34,582 nucleotides of DNA from Holosporaceae bacterium (GTDB taxonomy: Bacteria; Pseudomonadota; Alphaproteobacteria; UBA3830): contig JAISMS010000005.1 in the NCBI GenBank assembly GCA_031276565.1, positions 1-34,582 on the forward strand, read 5' to 3'. Below the pieces are notes generated by a model that made no database searches, was not told where the DNA came from, and saw only the letters and a program-made list of their open reading frames with translations. Numbering within the stretch: position 1 is the stretch's first letter; each line of letters begins with the position of its first letter. The position numbers and the translations under genes are program-made. Below, piece after piece: positions 15,819 to 23,695 of the stretch.

Positions 15819-18155
15819 ATGAGGAAAATATCGACTCTGTTGTTCGGCTTTTGTTTTGTTGCGTCCGTCCGGGCGGACGTCGTCGAAAAAATAGAGTTTG
15901 AGGGATTAGACAGAGTTGAAATCGAAGCGATATCCGATTGCATAACCGTAAAACCGAACAAAAAATACGATCAGGCGGATGTGGACGCCTCGCTTAAGGC
16001 TCTTTTCGGAAAGGATTTCTTCTCCTACATAAAATTCATCAAAAGAGGAAATACACTGGTTATAAAGTGTACCGAAAAACCGATGGTGGATCGAGTCATA
16101 TTCGAAGGAAACGAAACGGCCTCGGACGACGAATTAAAAAGCGTAATCAACGGCAGAATCGGAGAAGGCCGTATGCTGAGCATACATGCGGTCAAGGATG
16201 TTCTTTCTGATTTTCAAATGAATTATAAATCCTTAGGCTTTTGTTCCGCCGTTATAGTTCCAAAAATAATCAAGCGGGTCGGAAATAAAGTCGATCTGGT
16301 TTTTGAAATATCGGAGGGATCGAAAACGATCGTAAAAAAGATCTTTTTCATCGGCAATAAAAGCTTCACCGATGAAGAGCTGAAGGATCTCCTGTCCACA
16401 AAAGAAGAAAAGATATGGCGTGTATGGGATTACGAAAGCCACGTTTTCAGAGAGGACAAGGTTGACGTCGATATCGAAAATCTTACTCTTTTCTATAAGA
16501 GCAACGGATTTCCGTTTTTTACGGTTACTTCGACGTCTGCGGAGATGGATTTCGATAAGAAATCCTACTATTACACTTTTTCGATGGACGAAGGAGACCG
16601 ATACACCATAAAAAGCGTTTCTTTAGAATCCAAGACCCCGAAGATAAAAGCCGAAGATTATCGCGGTTACATACGTGTCATCAGCGGCTCCGCATACAAC
16701 GAAAACCTGATAAACGCCGACAGCAACGAGCTCCGAAAAAGAATGGCGTTAAAGGACAATCCCTTCACGGACGTGACCGTCGAGACAAATTATGACAGAG
16801 CAAATAAAACCGCCGATATAAAATACCTCATCGTCGAAAAACCGAAAACCTTCATAGAAAGAATTGACATAATCGGCAACAACAGAACTCTTGATAAGGT
16901 AATCCGGCGGGAGTTTTCGGTTCACGAAGGAGACGCCTATAACGCTTATAAAATGCAAAGAGCCGCAGAACATCTTAAAGGTATAGAATATTTTGAGGAT
17001 GTGCGCATCGCCGACGCTCCCGGATCCGCCGCCGACCGAAAGGTTATTACGGTGGCGGTAAAGGAAAAAGAAAGCACGGCTCAATTTCGTTTCGGCGCCA
17101 ACGTAAGCGATGCGGACGGATTCGGCGGACTGCTCGGCATTTCGGAAAATAACCTGATGGGAACCGGTCGAACTCTTTCCTCGGAAGTATTCTGGATGCA
17201 AAAATACTACGGATGTAAAATCAATATATTCGATCCTTATTTTACGGATCGGGATTTCGGAGTCGGATTGAAGATCGGGCTAAACCGCTACAACAGAAAA
17301 AATATAGATCACAGCGTCAATAAATCCGCGTATTTATCCCCCTACGTCCGCTATTTCATAAACGAAAGACTGATACACAGAATTTCCTGTACGGCTTCAA
17401 CCAATGAAAGAAGCTGGTGGGACCGGAAAACCGAACACTTGTACGACTCGGTGCCGGAAGGTAATGAAATTCTCGAGAAAAAGCCTTCCATGAAAGAAGA
17501 ATACGGAAAATACAACTGCAACGAAATAAGTTCCACCCTGCTCTACCATAAAACCGACAACTTCTATCAGCCGAGAAACGGCTACACCTTATCCATGACA
17601 AATTCCTACAGCGGACTCGGAGGCGGCGTTCGGTTTTTCAGAAACGAACTGGAGGGACGCTATTATTATCCGCTGACGAAGAAATTTACATTCATCACCG
17701 GCGCAAACGTCGGATATATCCATGAAATCAAAGGAACTCGCAGCGTGCACCGCTATTCCCTCGGCGGAGACGGAGAAAGCATGCGCGGTTTCGACTCCTA
17801 CGGCATAGGACCGCGCTATACGGAAGGCGATGAGGACAGCATAGGCGGAAACAAATTCTGGACCTTAAGTTTTATGGTGGAAGCTCCTTTATCCACCCGC
17901 GAAGTGGGCATAAACGGAGTGGTGTTTCTCGACTTCGGCAGCGCGTGGGGATCCAAGTATCCTAAATCCGTCGTTAATGCCGGCGAGTCGAGGACGATCA
18001 TCGAAGACTCTTCGGCAATCAGAAGTTCGATCGGAGTAGCGATAAAGTGGGCCAAATCTCCCCTCGGACTACCTCTGTCGTTTGTTTTCGGATTCCCGAT
18101 CAAGAAGAAAAAATTTGATCGAAAACAAACATTTACGTTAACAGGGCTCATGTAG
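15819..18155 (+). CDS. bamA: Outer membrane protein assembly factor BamA
   Basis: 778 aa. Signal peptide of about 19 residues ending SVRA, then five POTRA domains (about residues 20-420) and a C-terminal beta-barrel including the conserved (V)RGF turn, seen as GESMRGFDSYGIGPR. It inserts beta-barrel proteins into the outer membrane. The ATG was chosen because AAGG sits 8 nt upstream and the signal peptide begins there; the frame is open further upstream inside rseP. The C-terminus ends TFTLTGLM, not with the usual aromatic residue of outer-membrane barrels. Confidence 0.96.
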   Translation: MRKISTLLFGFCFVASVRADVVEKIEFEGLDRVEIEAISDCITVKPNKKYDQADVDASLKALFGKDFFSYIKFIKRGNTLVIKCTEKPMVDRVIFEGNETASDDELKSVINGRIGEGRMLSIHAVKDVLSDFQMNYKSLGFCSAVIVPKIIKRVGNKVDLVFEISEGSKTIVKKIFFIGNKSFTDEELKDLLSTKEEKIWRVWDYESHVFREDKVDVDIENLTLFYKSNGFPFFTVTSTSAEMDFDKKSYYYTFSMDEGDRYTIKSVSLESKTPKIKAEDYRGYIRVISGSAYNENLINADSNELRKRMALKDNPFTDVTVETNYDRANKTADIKYLIVEKPKTFIERIDIIGNNRTLDKVIRREFSVHEGDAYNAYKMQRAAEHLKGIEYFEDVRIADAPGSAADRKVITVAVKEKESTAQFRFGANVSDADGFGGLLGISENNLMGTGRTLSSEVFWMQKYYGCKINIFDPYFTDRDFGVGLKIGLNRYNRKNIDHSVNKSAYLSPYVRYFINERLIHRISCTASTNERSWWDRKTEHLYDSVPEGNEILEKKPSMKEEYGKYNCNEISSTLLYHKTDNFYQPRNGYTLSMTNSYSGLGGGVRFFRNELEGRYYYPLTKKFTFITGANVGYIHEIKGTRSVHRYSLGGDGESMRGFDSYGIGPRYTEGDEDSIGGNKFWTLSFMVEAPLSTREVGINGVVFLDFGSAWGSKYPKSVVNAGESRTIIEDSSAIRSSIGVAIKWAKSPLGLPLSFVFGFPIKKKKFDRKQTFTLTGLM

Positions 18156-18169
18156 TATGCGGTGATGAT

Positions 18170-18676
18170 ATGAAGTTTCTGTCGTTATTTTTACTTCTTA
18201 TTTGCGGAACGGTTCGCTGCATCGACCCCGTCCGCTGCTTCGCGGTGCTGAACCTGAAAAAAGTCGCTTCCTCGTCTCTGGCCGGCAAGGACATAGAACG
18301 GCAGATCGAAATCGCCAACAGGGAATCCAAAAAAGGACTCCTGGATCTGGAAGCGCAGATAAGGTCCATGGAATCCAACAAAACGTCTGAATATGACGCC
18401 CGTAAAATAGAAGACGCCCAAATTCAGCTCTACGAAATGGTACACGATAAGAAATACCAAATCTCCGAAGCCTATAAAAAAGCCGTCGGCATTCTTGACG
18501 CCGAAATGAAGAAGGTCATTAAAGAAATATGCAGTGAAAAGAACCTCGCCATCGTGATAAACTCCGAAGCGGTCGTCTATTACTCCGAAGAATGTCCGAA
18601 TATCACCGACGAGGTAATTAAAAGATTAAACGACGCATGCAAAACCATAGCGGTCGAACTGAAGCAGTTAAAATAG
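18170..18676 (+). CDS. skp: OmpH/Skp-family periplasmic chaperone
   Basis: 168 aa. N-terminal signal peptide (KFLSLFLLLICGTVRC), then a short beta segment FAVLNLKKVASSSLAGKDI and a long charged helical region (about residues 45-130) typical of the Skp tentacles. It would guard unfolded outer membrane proteins on the way to BamA, which is encoded just upstream. Sequence similarity in this family is weak, so the call rests on architecture plus position between bamA and lpxD. Confidence 0.88.
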   Translation: MKFLSLFLLLICGTVRCIDPVRCFAVLNLKKVASSSLAGKDIERQIEIANRESKKGLLDLEAQIRSMESNKTSEYDARKIEDAQIQLYEMVHDKKYQISEAYKKAVGILDAEMKKVIKEICSEKNLAIVINSEAVVYYSEECPNITDEVIKRLNDACKTIAVELKQLK

Positions 18677-18686
18677 CGGAATCCGG

Positions 18687-19703
18687 ATGGACGAAATCTT
18701 TTTCGACAAAATAAACGCGACGAATGTATCGAAACTGGCGGAAATATGCGGTTTTGAAAGAACCGGGGACGGAGATTTTCAAATTTCCGGAGTTGCAACG
18801 CTGAAAAACGCCTCCCCGAGCGATTTATCCTTCTTCAGCAATAAAAAATACCTGGCGGATCTGAAAAATACTTCGGCCGGAGCGGTGATCCTCACCAAGG
18901 ACAACGTGCCGAATCTTCCTGAGGGAGTCGCGGGATTGGTGTATCCGAACGCCGCAATCGGCTACGCCAAAGCTTTGGAGGTATTGTGTCCTAAAGATAA
19001 GCAAGAGTCCCTCATTTGCGCCACCGCCGTAATACACGAGTCGGCCGAAATCGGAGCTTCATGCCGCATAGGAGAACACGTCGTCATTGAAGAGAACGTA
19101 AAGATAGGAGACGATACGGTCATCGGCCACAACAGCGTGATCGGGAAAGGTTGTCGGATCGGATCCGGGGGACGTATCGGCAGTAATGTTACGATTACGC
19201 ACTGCATTGCGGGAAACAACGTTCTGATCAATTCCGGAGCCCGCATCGGAGAATCCGGATTCGGCATTATTCCGACCGGAAAGGAAATGGTATACGTTCG
19301 TCAATTGGGGCGCGTGATCATCGGAAATCGAGTTCGCATCGGAGCAAATACGACCGTCGACAGAGGCAGTCTTGAGGATACCGTGATAGGCAACGACACC
19401 GTCATCGATAATTTAGTGCAAATCGCCCACAACGTTTCCATAGGCGAGAGATCGATTCTCGTGGCCCAGGTGGGGATAGCCGGCAGCACCCGCGTAGGAA
19501 ACGATGTGGTATTGGCGGGCCAGACCGGAGTAGCCGGTCATTTGGAAATCGGAAACGGCGCTATTGCCGCCGCCAAAAGCGGCATAGCCTCCGGCGTGGA
19601 GGCGGGAAAAATCGTCGGAGGAATTCCGGCCGTCGACGTTAATATATGGAGGAGACAAGCGGCATTCCTGAAAATGTCCGTAACCGGAAAAAGAAAGAAA
19701 TAA
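18687..19703 (+). CDS. lpxD: UDP-3-O-acylglucosamine N-acyltransferase LpxD
   Basis: 338 aa. An N-terminal uridine-binding domain (SDLSFFSNKKYL) is followed by a left-handed beta-helix of hexapeptide repeats from about residue 110, with the catalytic His in QIAHNVSIG, and a helical C-terminus. Third step of lipid A synthesis: N-acylation of the product of LpxC. The upstream ribosome site is weak. Confidence 0.97.
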   Translation: MDEIFFDKINATNVSKLAEICGFERTGDGDFQISGVATLKNASPSDLSFFSNKKYLADLKNTSAGAVILTKDNVPNLPEGVAGLVYPNAAIGYAKALEVLCPKDKQESLICATAVIHESAEIGASCRIGEHVVIEENVKIGDDTVIGHNSVIGKGCRIGSGGRIGSNVTITHCIAGNNVLINSGARIGESGFGIIPTGKEMVYVRQLGRVIIGNRVRIGANTTVDRGSLEDTVIGNDTVIDNLVQIAHNVSIGERSILVAQVGIAGSTRVGNDVVLAGQTGVAGHLEIGNGAIAAAKSGIASGVEAGKIVGGIPAVDVNIWRRQAAFLKMSVTGKRKK

Positions 19704-19715
19704 TCGGAGGCAACG

Positions 19716-20153
19716 GTGAATTCATTGGGAACGGACGAAATAACGAAATGCATACCTCACAGGTATCCGATGCTCATGATAGATCGGGTGGAAGATCTGG
19801 TTCCCGGGGAAAGCGCCGTCGGAATTAAAAACGTAACGGCTAACGAACCGTTTTTCCCGGGGCATTTTCCGGAAAAAGCGGTCATGCCCGGAGTTATGAT
19901 CGTAGAAGCCATGGGGCAGACCGCCGGAGTGGTCGTCGCCAAGACGCTCGATTTTAAAGACCACAACGGACTGGTTTATTTCATGTCCATGGACGGAGTG
20001 CGCTTCCGGAAAATGGTTGAACCCGGAGACGTTCTGCGACTGTACGTAAAAAAAGACAGAAGCCGCGGCAATGTCTGGAGATTCAAAGGAGAGGCCTATG
20101 TGAAGGATACTCTGGTGAGCGAAGCGACCTTTACGGCCATGATAGTCCCTTAG
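19716..20153 (+). CDS. fabZ: 3-hydroxyacyl-ACP dehydratase FabZ
   Basis: 145 aa hot-dog fold enzyme of type II fatty acid synthesis. Seen: HRYPMLMIDRVEDL, PFFPGHFPEKAVMPG (active-site His) and MIVEAMGQTAG (active-site Glu). It competes with LpxD and LpxA for 3-hydroxyacyl-ACP, hence the conserved clustering. The GTG start has CGGAGG 5 nt upstream. Confidence 0.97.
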   Translation: MNSLGTDEITKCIPHRYPMLMIDRVEDLVPGESAVGIKNVTANEPFFPGHFPEKAVMPGVMIVEAMGQTAGVVVAKTLDFKDHNGLVYFMSMDGVRFRKMVEPGDVLRLYVKKDRSRGNVWRFKGEAYVKDTLVSEATFTAMIVP

Positions 20154-20166
20154 AAGAGGAGATCCC

Positions 20167-20955
20167 GTGATACACCCGACAGCCATTATATCTCCGACTG
20201 CAAAAATCGGAAAAAACGTAAAGATAGGCCCGTATTCGTTTATCGGAAACGACGTGGAGCTGGAAGACGATACGGAGGTTATATCCCATGTTTGCATAGA
20301 CGGCTGCACTCAAATAGGAGAAGGAACGAAAATCTTTCCGTTTGCCGCCCTGGGATACCGGCCGCAGGATTTAAAATACAAAGGCGAGAAATCCCGGCTG
20401 AAAATCGGAAAGCACAACAACATCCGCGAGTATGTCACCATGCATCCGGGAACCGCCGGCGACGCCATGGAGACCGTAATCGGAGATCATAATCTCTTCA
20501 TGGTAGGCGTTCATATAGCCCACGACTGCATCGTCGGCAACAATGTGGTGATGGGCAACAACGCCACCCTCGGCGGACACGTGAAGATCGAAGACGACGT
20601 CATCATCGGAGGTTTGGCGGCCATCCATCAGTTTGTCCGCGTAGGCCGAAGCGCCATCATCGGCGGCATGTCCGGAGTCGAAAGGGACGTAATCCCCTAC
20701 GGAGCCGTGAAGGGCGAAAGAGCCCATCTCTATGACATAAACATCATCGGATTGCGGCGCGCCGGTTTTAGTCGGCAGGATATTCTTGCACTCAAAGAAG
20801 CCTATGACAAAATCTTCCTCGGGGAAGGCACCATCTCCGGCAATTTGGAAAAAGTTCGATGCTCCGCAAACGGAAGATCCTGCGTGGAGTATCTGGTGGA
20901 TTTTATGAAAAAGGATACGGACAGATCCTTTTGTCTTCCCAAGTCCCATCGATGA
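20167..20955 (+). CDS. lpxA: UDP-N-acetylglucosamine O-acyltransferase LpxA
   Basis: 262 aa. Left-handed beta-helix from the first residues (IHPTAIISPTAKIG), the catalytic His in HIAHDCIVGNN (H119, equivalent to E. coli H125), VERDVIPYGAVKGERA, and a helical C-terminal domain. First step of lipid A synthesis. GTG start after AGAGGAGA. The stop overlaps the next start by 4 nt (ATGA). Confidence 0.97.
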   Translation: MIHPTAIISPTAKIGKNVKIGPYSFIGNDVELEDDTEVISHVCIDGCTQIGEGTKIFPFAALGYRPQDLKYKGEKSRLKIGKHNNIREYVTMHPGTAGDAMETVIGDHNLFMVGVHIAHDCIVGNNVVMGNNATLGGHVKIEDDVIIGGLAAIHQFVRVGRSAIIGGMSGVERDVIPYGAVKGERAHLYDINIIGLRRAGFSRQDILALKEAYDKIFLGEGTISGNLEKVRCSANGRSCVEYLVDFMKKDTDRSFCLPKSHR

Positions 20956-22970
20956 AGAAATCCGACGACTCGCCGATAGGAATAATTTGCGGCGGCGGAG
21001 AGTATCCTCGTTTGGCGGCACGAGCCTGCGTCGAGAAGGGAATCGACTTCCGTCTTGTCTTTCTGAAGGGGTTTTGCAGCCCGGAAAATTGGCCGAAAAC
21101 CGCCGTTCTGACGGCAAACTTCGGAGAAGTCGGTCGCGTAATCGATTTTTTGAAAGCCGGCGGCGTCAGACGCATCGTCTTCGCCGGAAAAGTAACGCGC
21201 CCTAACTTCAATCAATTGTTGCCCGATAAAAAAGGTAAATCATGGCTTCTGAAGCTGGGAAAAAATATCTTCGCGGGAGACGACGCACTGCTGAGAGCCG
21301 TTACAGAGCTGTTGCACGAAGAAGGATTTGAGGTGATCGCCGGCACCGGTCTGCTGGATGATATTTTCCTCCCGGAAGGGATATTTTCCCTTCGCCGACC
21401 GACGCCGTCCGAATTGACCGACATAAAAATCGGACTGTCCGCCGCCGCCAAACTGGGGCTTTCGGACGTCGGGCAATCCGTAATCGTACGCAACGGCAAA
21501 GTTATCGGAGAGGAAGACGCCGCCGGCACCGATGCTCTCGCGGAAAGATGCGCTTTCGAATCCGAAAAAGGCGGAATACTCGTAAAAATCTCGAAGCCTC
21601 AGCAGGACGACCGGCTGGATCTGCCGACCGTCGGCATTCAAACCGTCGAAACGCTTCGCCGAAACAATTACGACGGTCTTGCGATAGAGGCGAACAGATG
21701 CATTGTCATCAACAAAGAAGAAGTCATCCGCCGCGCCGATGAATCGGGAATTTTTATCGTTTCCGTTAAACCCGATGTTCTCAAAATTTTCCTGATCGCC
21801 GGAGAAGCTTCCGGAGATTATCTGGGCGGCAGATTAATGCAAGATATCTCGAAGATATTCCCCGGAAGAGTCGATTTTTTCGGCGTAGGCGGTCAGTATA
21901 CGGAAAAAGCGGGGCTGAAGCGGCTGTTCTCCGTCGATGAACTGTCCGTAATGGGTATCGCCGAGGTCATCGGAAAGATCTTTCACGTAAAAAAATTGAT
22001 CGACAAAACCGTGCAGGCAATTTGCGAATACCGACCGGACGTAATAGTCACGGTGGATTCCTCGGGATTTACACACCGCGTAGTCAAACGGGTGAAAAAA
22101 ATCGGATACAAAGCGCCGACGATTCACTATGTGGCTCCTCCGGTTTGGGCATGGAGACCGTGGCGGGCGCGATCCATACACAAATTCATCGATAAGCTGT
22201 TAGTTTTATTCCCCTTCGAGCCTCCCTATTTTCGGAAATACGGCCCGGAAACCGTTTTCGTCGGTCATCCGATTGCGTCGGATCCGGATTTCTCCGTCCC
22301 TCCGAAGCATAAATTGCAAAATTTTCTGAATTCCGTTTGCAAAATAAAAGATAAAAGCAACTGCCGCATAATAACTTTGCTTCCGGGCAGCAGAAAATCA
22401 GAAGTAGCCCGACATCTGCCGGTACTGGAGGAGTTCACGCGCTTGGCGGTTAAAAAATATAAAAACGTAAAATTTTTGATTCCGACTGTGGAAACCGTTG
22501 AGTCCGACATCAGAAAAGCGACCGAACGTTGGCTGCACCGGCCGATAATCGTGACGCAAAAATCGCAAAAGATCTTATCTTTTTATGCTTCGGACGCGGC
22601 CGTAGCGGCTTCCGGCACGGCAACTCTGGAGCTCGCCCGAACCGGCTTGCCGTTTGTGGCCGTCTATAAAACGTCGCCCCTGACCTACATGGCGGTAAAG
22701 CTTATGATTAGAGTGTCCCGGGTTTGCATCGTGAATCTTCTGGCCGAAGAAAACACAGTTCCGGAATTACTTCAGAGCGACTGCACGGCTGAAAACATTC
22801 TCCGTTGCGTAGAAAAAATATCAGATCCGAAGGAATCCCGAAGACAAAAAAAAGCTTTTGCCGAAATAATCGAAGCTCTGCGAACAAACCCCGAGTCGGC
22901 GGCTCGAGAAATCATCAACGCGGCAAAATCCGGTTTAACATCTTCTATTTTTTGTGCACCAATTTCATGA
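20952..22970 (+). CDS. Fused LpxI (UDP-2,3-diacylglucosamine pyrophosphatase) - LpxB (lipid A disaccharide synthase)
   Basis: 672 aa in one uninterrupted frame. Residues 1 to about 275 are LpxI (DUF1009): GIICGGGEYPRLA, RRIVFAGKVTRP, FAGDDALLRA and the KISKPQQDDRLDLPTVG active-site segment. From about residue 277, KIFLIAGEASGDYLGGRLM begins a full-length LpxB (GT19): PPVWAWRPWR, FPFEPPYFRKYG, LLPGSRKSEV and ASGTATLELARTG. LpxI cleaves UDP-diacylglucosamine to lipid X; LpxB joins lipid X to another UDP-diacylglucosamine. No linker, stop, start codon or ribosome site is present at the junction near 21770. The order lpxA-lpxI-lpxB is normal in alphaproteobacteria; the fusion is the novelty. The ATG start is chosen from the overlap with the lpxA stop. 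Confidence 0.95.
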   Translation: MKKSDDSPIGIICGGGEYPRLAARACVEKGIDFRLVFLKGFCSPENWPKTAVLTANFGEVGRVIDFLKAGGVRRIVFAGKVTRPNFNQLLPDKKGKSWLLKLGKNIFAGDDALLRAVTELLHEEGFEVIAGTGLLDDIFLPEGIFSLRRPTPSELTDIKIGLSAAAKLGLSDVGQSVIVRNGKVIGEEDAAGTDALAERCAFESEKGGILVKISKPQQDDRLDLPTVGIQTVETLRRNNYDGLAIEANRCIVINKEEVIRRADESGIFIVSVKPDVLKIFLIAGEASGDYLGGRLMQDISKIFPGRVDFFGVGGQYTEKAGLKRLFSVDELSVMGIAEVIGKIFHVKKLIDKTVQAICEYRPDVIVTVDSSGFTHRVVKRVKKIGYKAPTIHYVAPPVWAWRPWRARSIHKFIDKLLVLFPFEPPYFRKYGPETVFVGHPIASDPDFSVPPKHKLQNFLNSVCKIKDKSNCRIITLLPGSRKSEVARHLPVLEEFTRLAVKKYKNVKFLIPTVETVESDIRKATERWLHRPIIVTQKSQKILSFYASDAAVAASGTATLELARTGLPFVAVYKTSPLTYMAVKLMIRVSRVCIVNLLAEENTVPELLQSDCTAENILRCVEKISDPKESRRQKKAFAEIIEALRTNPESAAREIINAAKSGLTSSIFCAPIS

Positions 22971-23298
22971 CGTCGTCCAGCGACTCATCTATGGTTCTGT
23001 GGCCGTAGGTCAGCACGTCTATGTAGGAATCGAAGGTATTCGCCCTTTCCGGCATACCCGCTGCTTTTAATCGGGAGGAAATATTCCTCGTTTCCGAAAT
23101 CAGCGTAGATATATCCCCCATTCTTTTGCCCGAAAAATGTTGACGCAACTTTTGCTCGTGGAAAACAACGTCGGAAGAAAGAGAATCGTCCCCGTTTCTT
23201 TCATCGGAATACTCCGCGTCTTCCGCGGGCGCCGCAGTCTCAAAATTTTCATAATCTCCGCCTGCCACGGCAAGATAAAAAAGTAAAATTCCGCCCAT
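22945..23298 (-). CDS. Hypothetical small protein, possibly exported
   Basis: 117 aa; family not recognised. ATG 23298 follows a strong GGAGGAGGTG site; an earlier frame start at 23319 has none. A short hydrophobic start (GGILLFYLAVAGG) could be a brief signal or anchor. It is followed by an acidic low-complexity stretch (about residues 15-45) and a helical C-terminal half with no known motif. The gene lies just downstream of tRNA-Leu on the same strand and may be cotranscribed. It overlaps the end of lpxI-lpxB convergently by 26 nt. Confidence 0.65.
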   Translation of the reverse strand: MGGILLFYLAVAGGDYENFETAAPAEDAEYSDERNGDDSLSSDVVFHEQKLRQHFSGKRMGDISTLISETRNISSRLKAAGMPERANTFDSYIDVLTYGHRTIDESLDDVMKLVHKK

Positions 23299-23358
23299 AA
23301 ACACCTCCTCCAAAAACAAACCCGGCTTCCGGAAATGCCGCGATCCGCAGAGTCTTTA

Positions 23359-23444
23359 TGGTGCCCGCGGAGGGACTCGAACCCACACGCCCGAAAGGAC
23401 AACAGATTTTAAGTCTGTAGCGTCTACCGTTCCGCCACGCGGGC
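23359..23444 (-). tRNA. tRNA-Leu (anticodon TAA)
   Basis: Acceptor arms GCCCGCG and CGCGGGC pair fully, followed by discriminator A and an encoded CCA. Anticodon loop CTTAAAA gives TAA (23411-23409), decoding UUA. A long variable arm (CCTTTCGGG stem-loop) is present, as expected for tRNA-Leu, then the TTCGAGT T-loop. Confidence 0.95.
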
Positions 23445-23460
23445 ACGCGCGACCGTGAAA

Positions 23461-23489
23461 AATCTAGCATCAAAACGGATAAATCACAA
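23461..23489 (-). promoter_or_regulatory. Promoter of tRNA-Leu
   Basis: On the minus strand TTGTGA (23489-23484), 17-nt spacer, TAGATT (23466-23461) with a TG extension before the -10 box. Transcription would start about 10 nt before the mature 5' end. Confidence 0.5.
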
Positions 23490-23498
23490 TAACGCAGA

Positions 23499-23526
23499 CC
23501 TTTGCCGCCGCGGAATTCCGCAAAGG
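23499..23526 (+). terminator. Hairpin with T-run between the two tRNA genes
   Basis: CCTTTGC (23499-23505) pairs with GCAAAGG (23520-23526), and the interior contains GCGGAATTCCGC. GCGCTTTTTGATTTTT follows. It looks like a plus-strand rho-independent terminator, perhaps for read-through from the lpx operon some 530 nt upstream; no plus-strand gene ends close by. Confidence 0.4.
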
Positions 23527-23598
23527 GCGCTTTTTGATTTTTCGTTTTCAAAAAAATCTGGTAATCAGACGAATTTTCCGGTATTTGTAGGCTTGCGT

Positions 23599-23670
23599 TC
23601 CTCGGTAGCTCAGAGGTAGAGCAAGTGGCTGTTAACCACTGGGTCGGCGGTTCGATCCCGTCCCGAGGAG
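23599..23670 (+). tRNA. tRNA-Asn (anticodon GTT)
   Basis: Acceptor TCCTCGG pairs with CCGAGGA, discriminator G. D-arm TAGCTCAGAGGTAGAGC, anticodon stem AGTGG/CCACT with loop CTGTTAA (GTT at 23631-23633) and T-loop TTCGATC. CCA is not encoded (CCG follows), unlike the neighbouring tRNA-Leu. Confidence 0.96.
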
Positions 23671-23695
23671 CCGATACGATCTTCAGCTTACGGTA

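Noticed and set aside
20859-20951. Upstream extension of the LpxI-LpxB frame
   Set aside because: The extra codons lie inside lpxA; the ATG at 20952 overlapping the lpxA stop is the natural coupled start.
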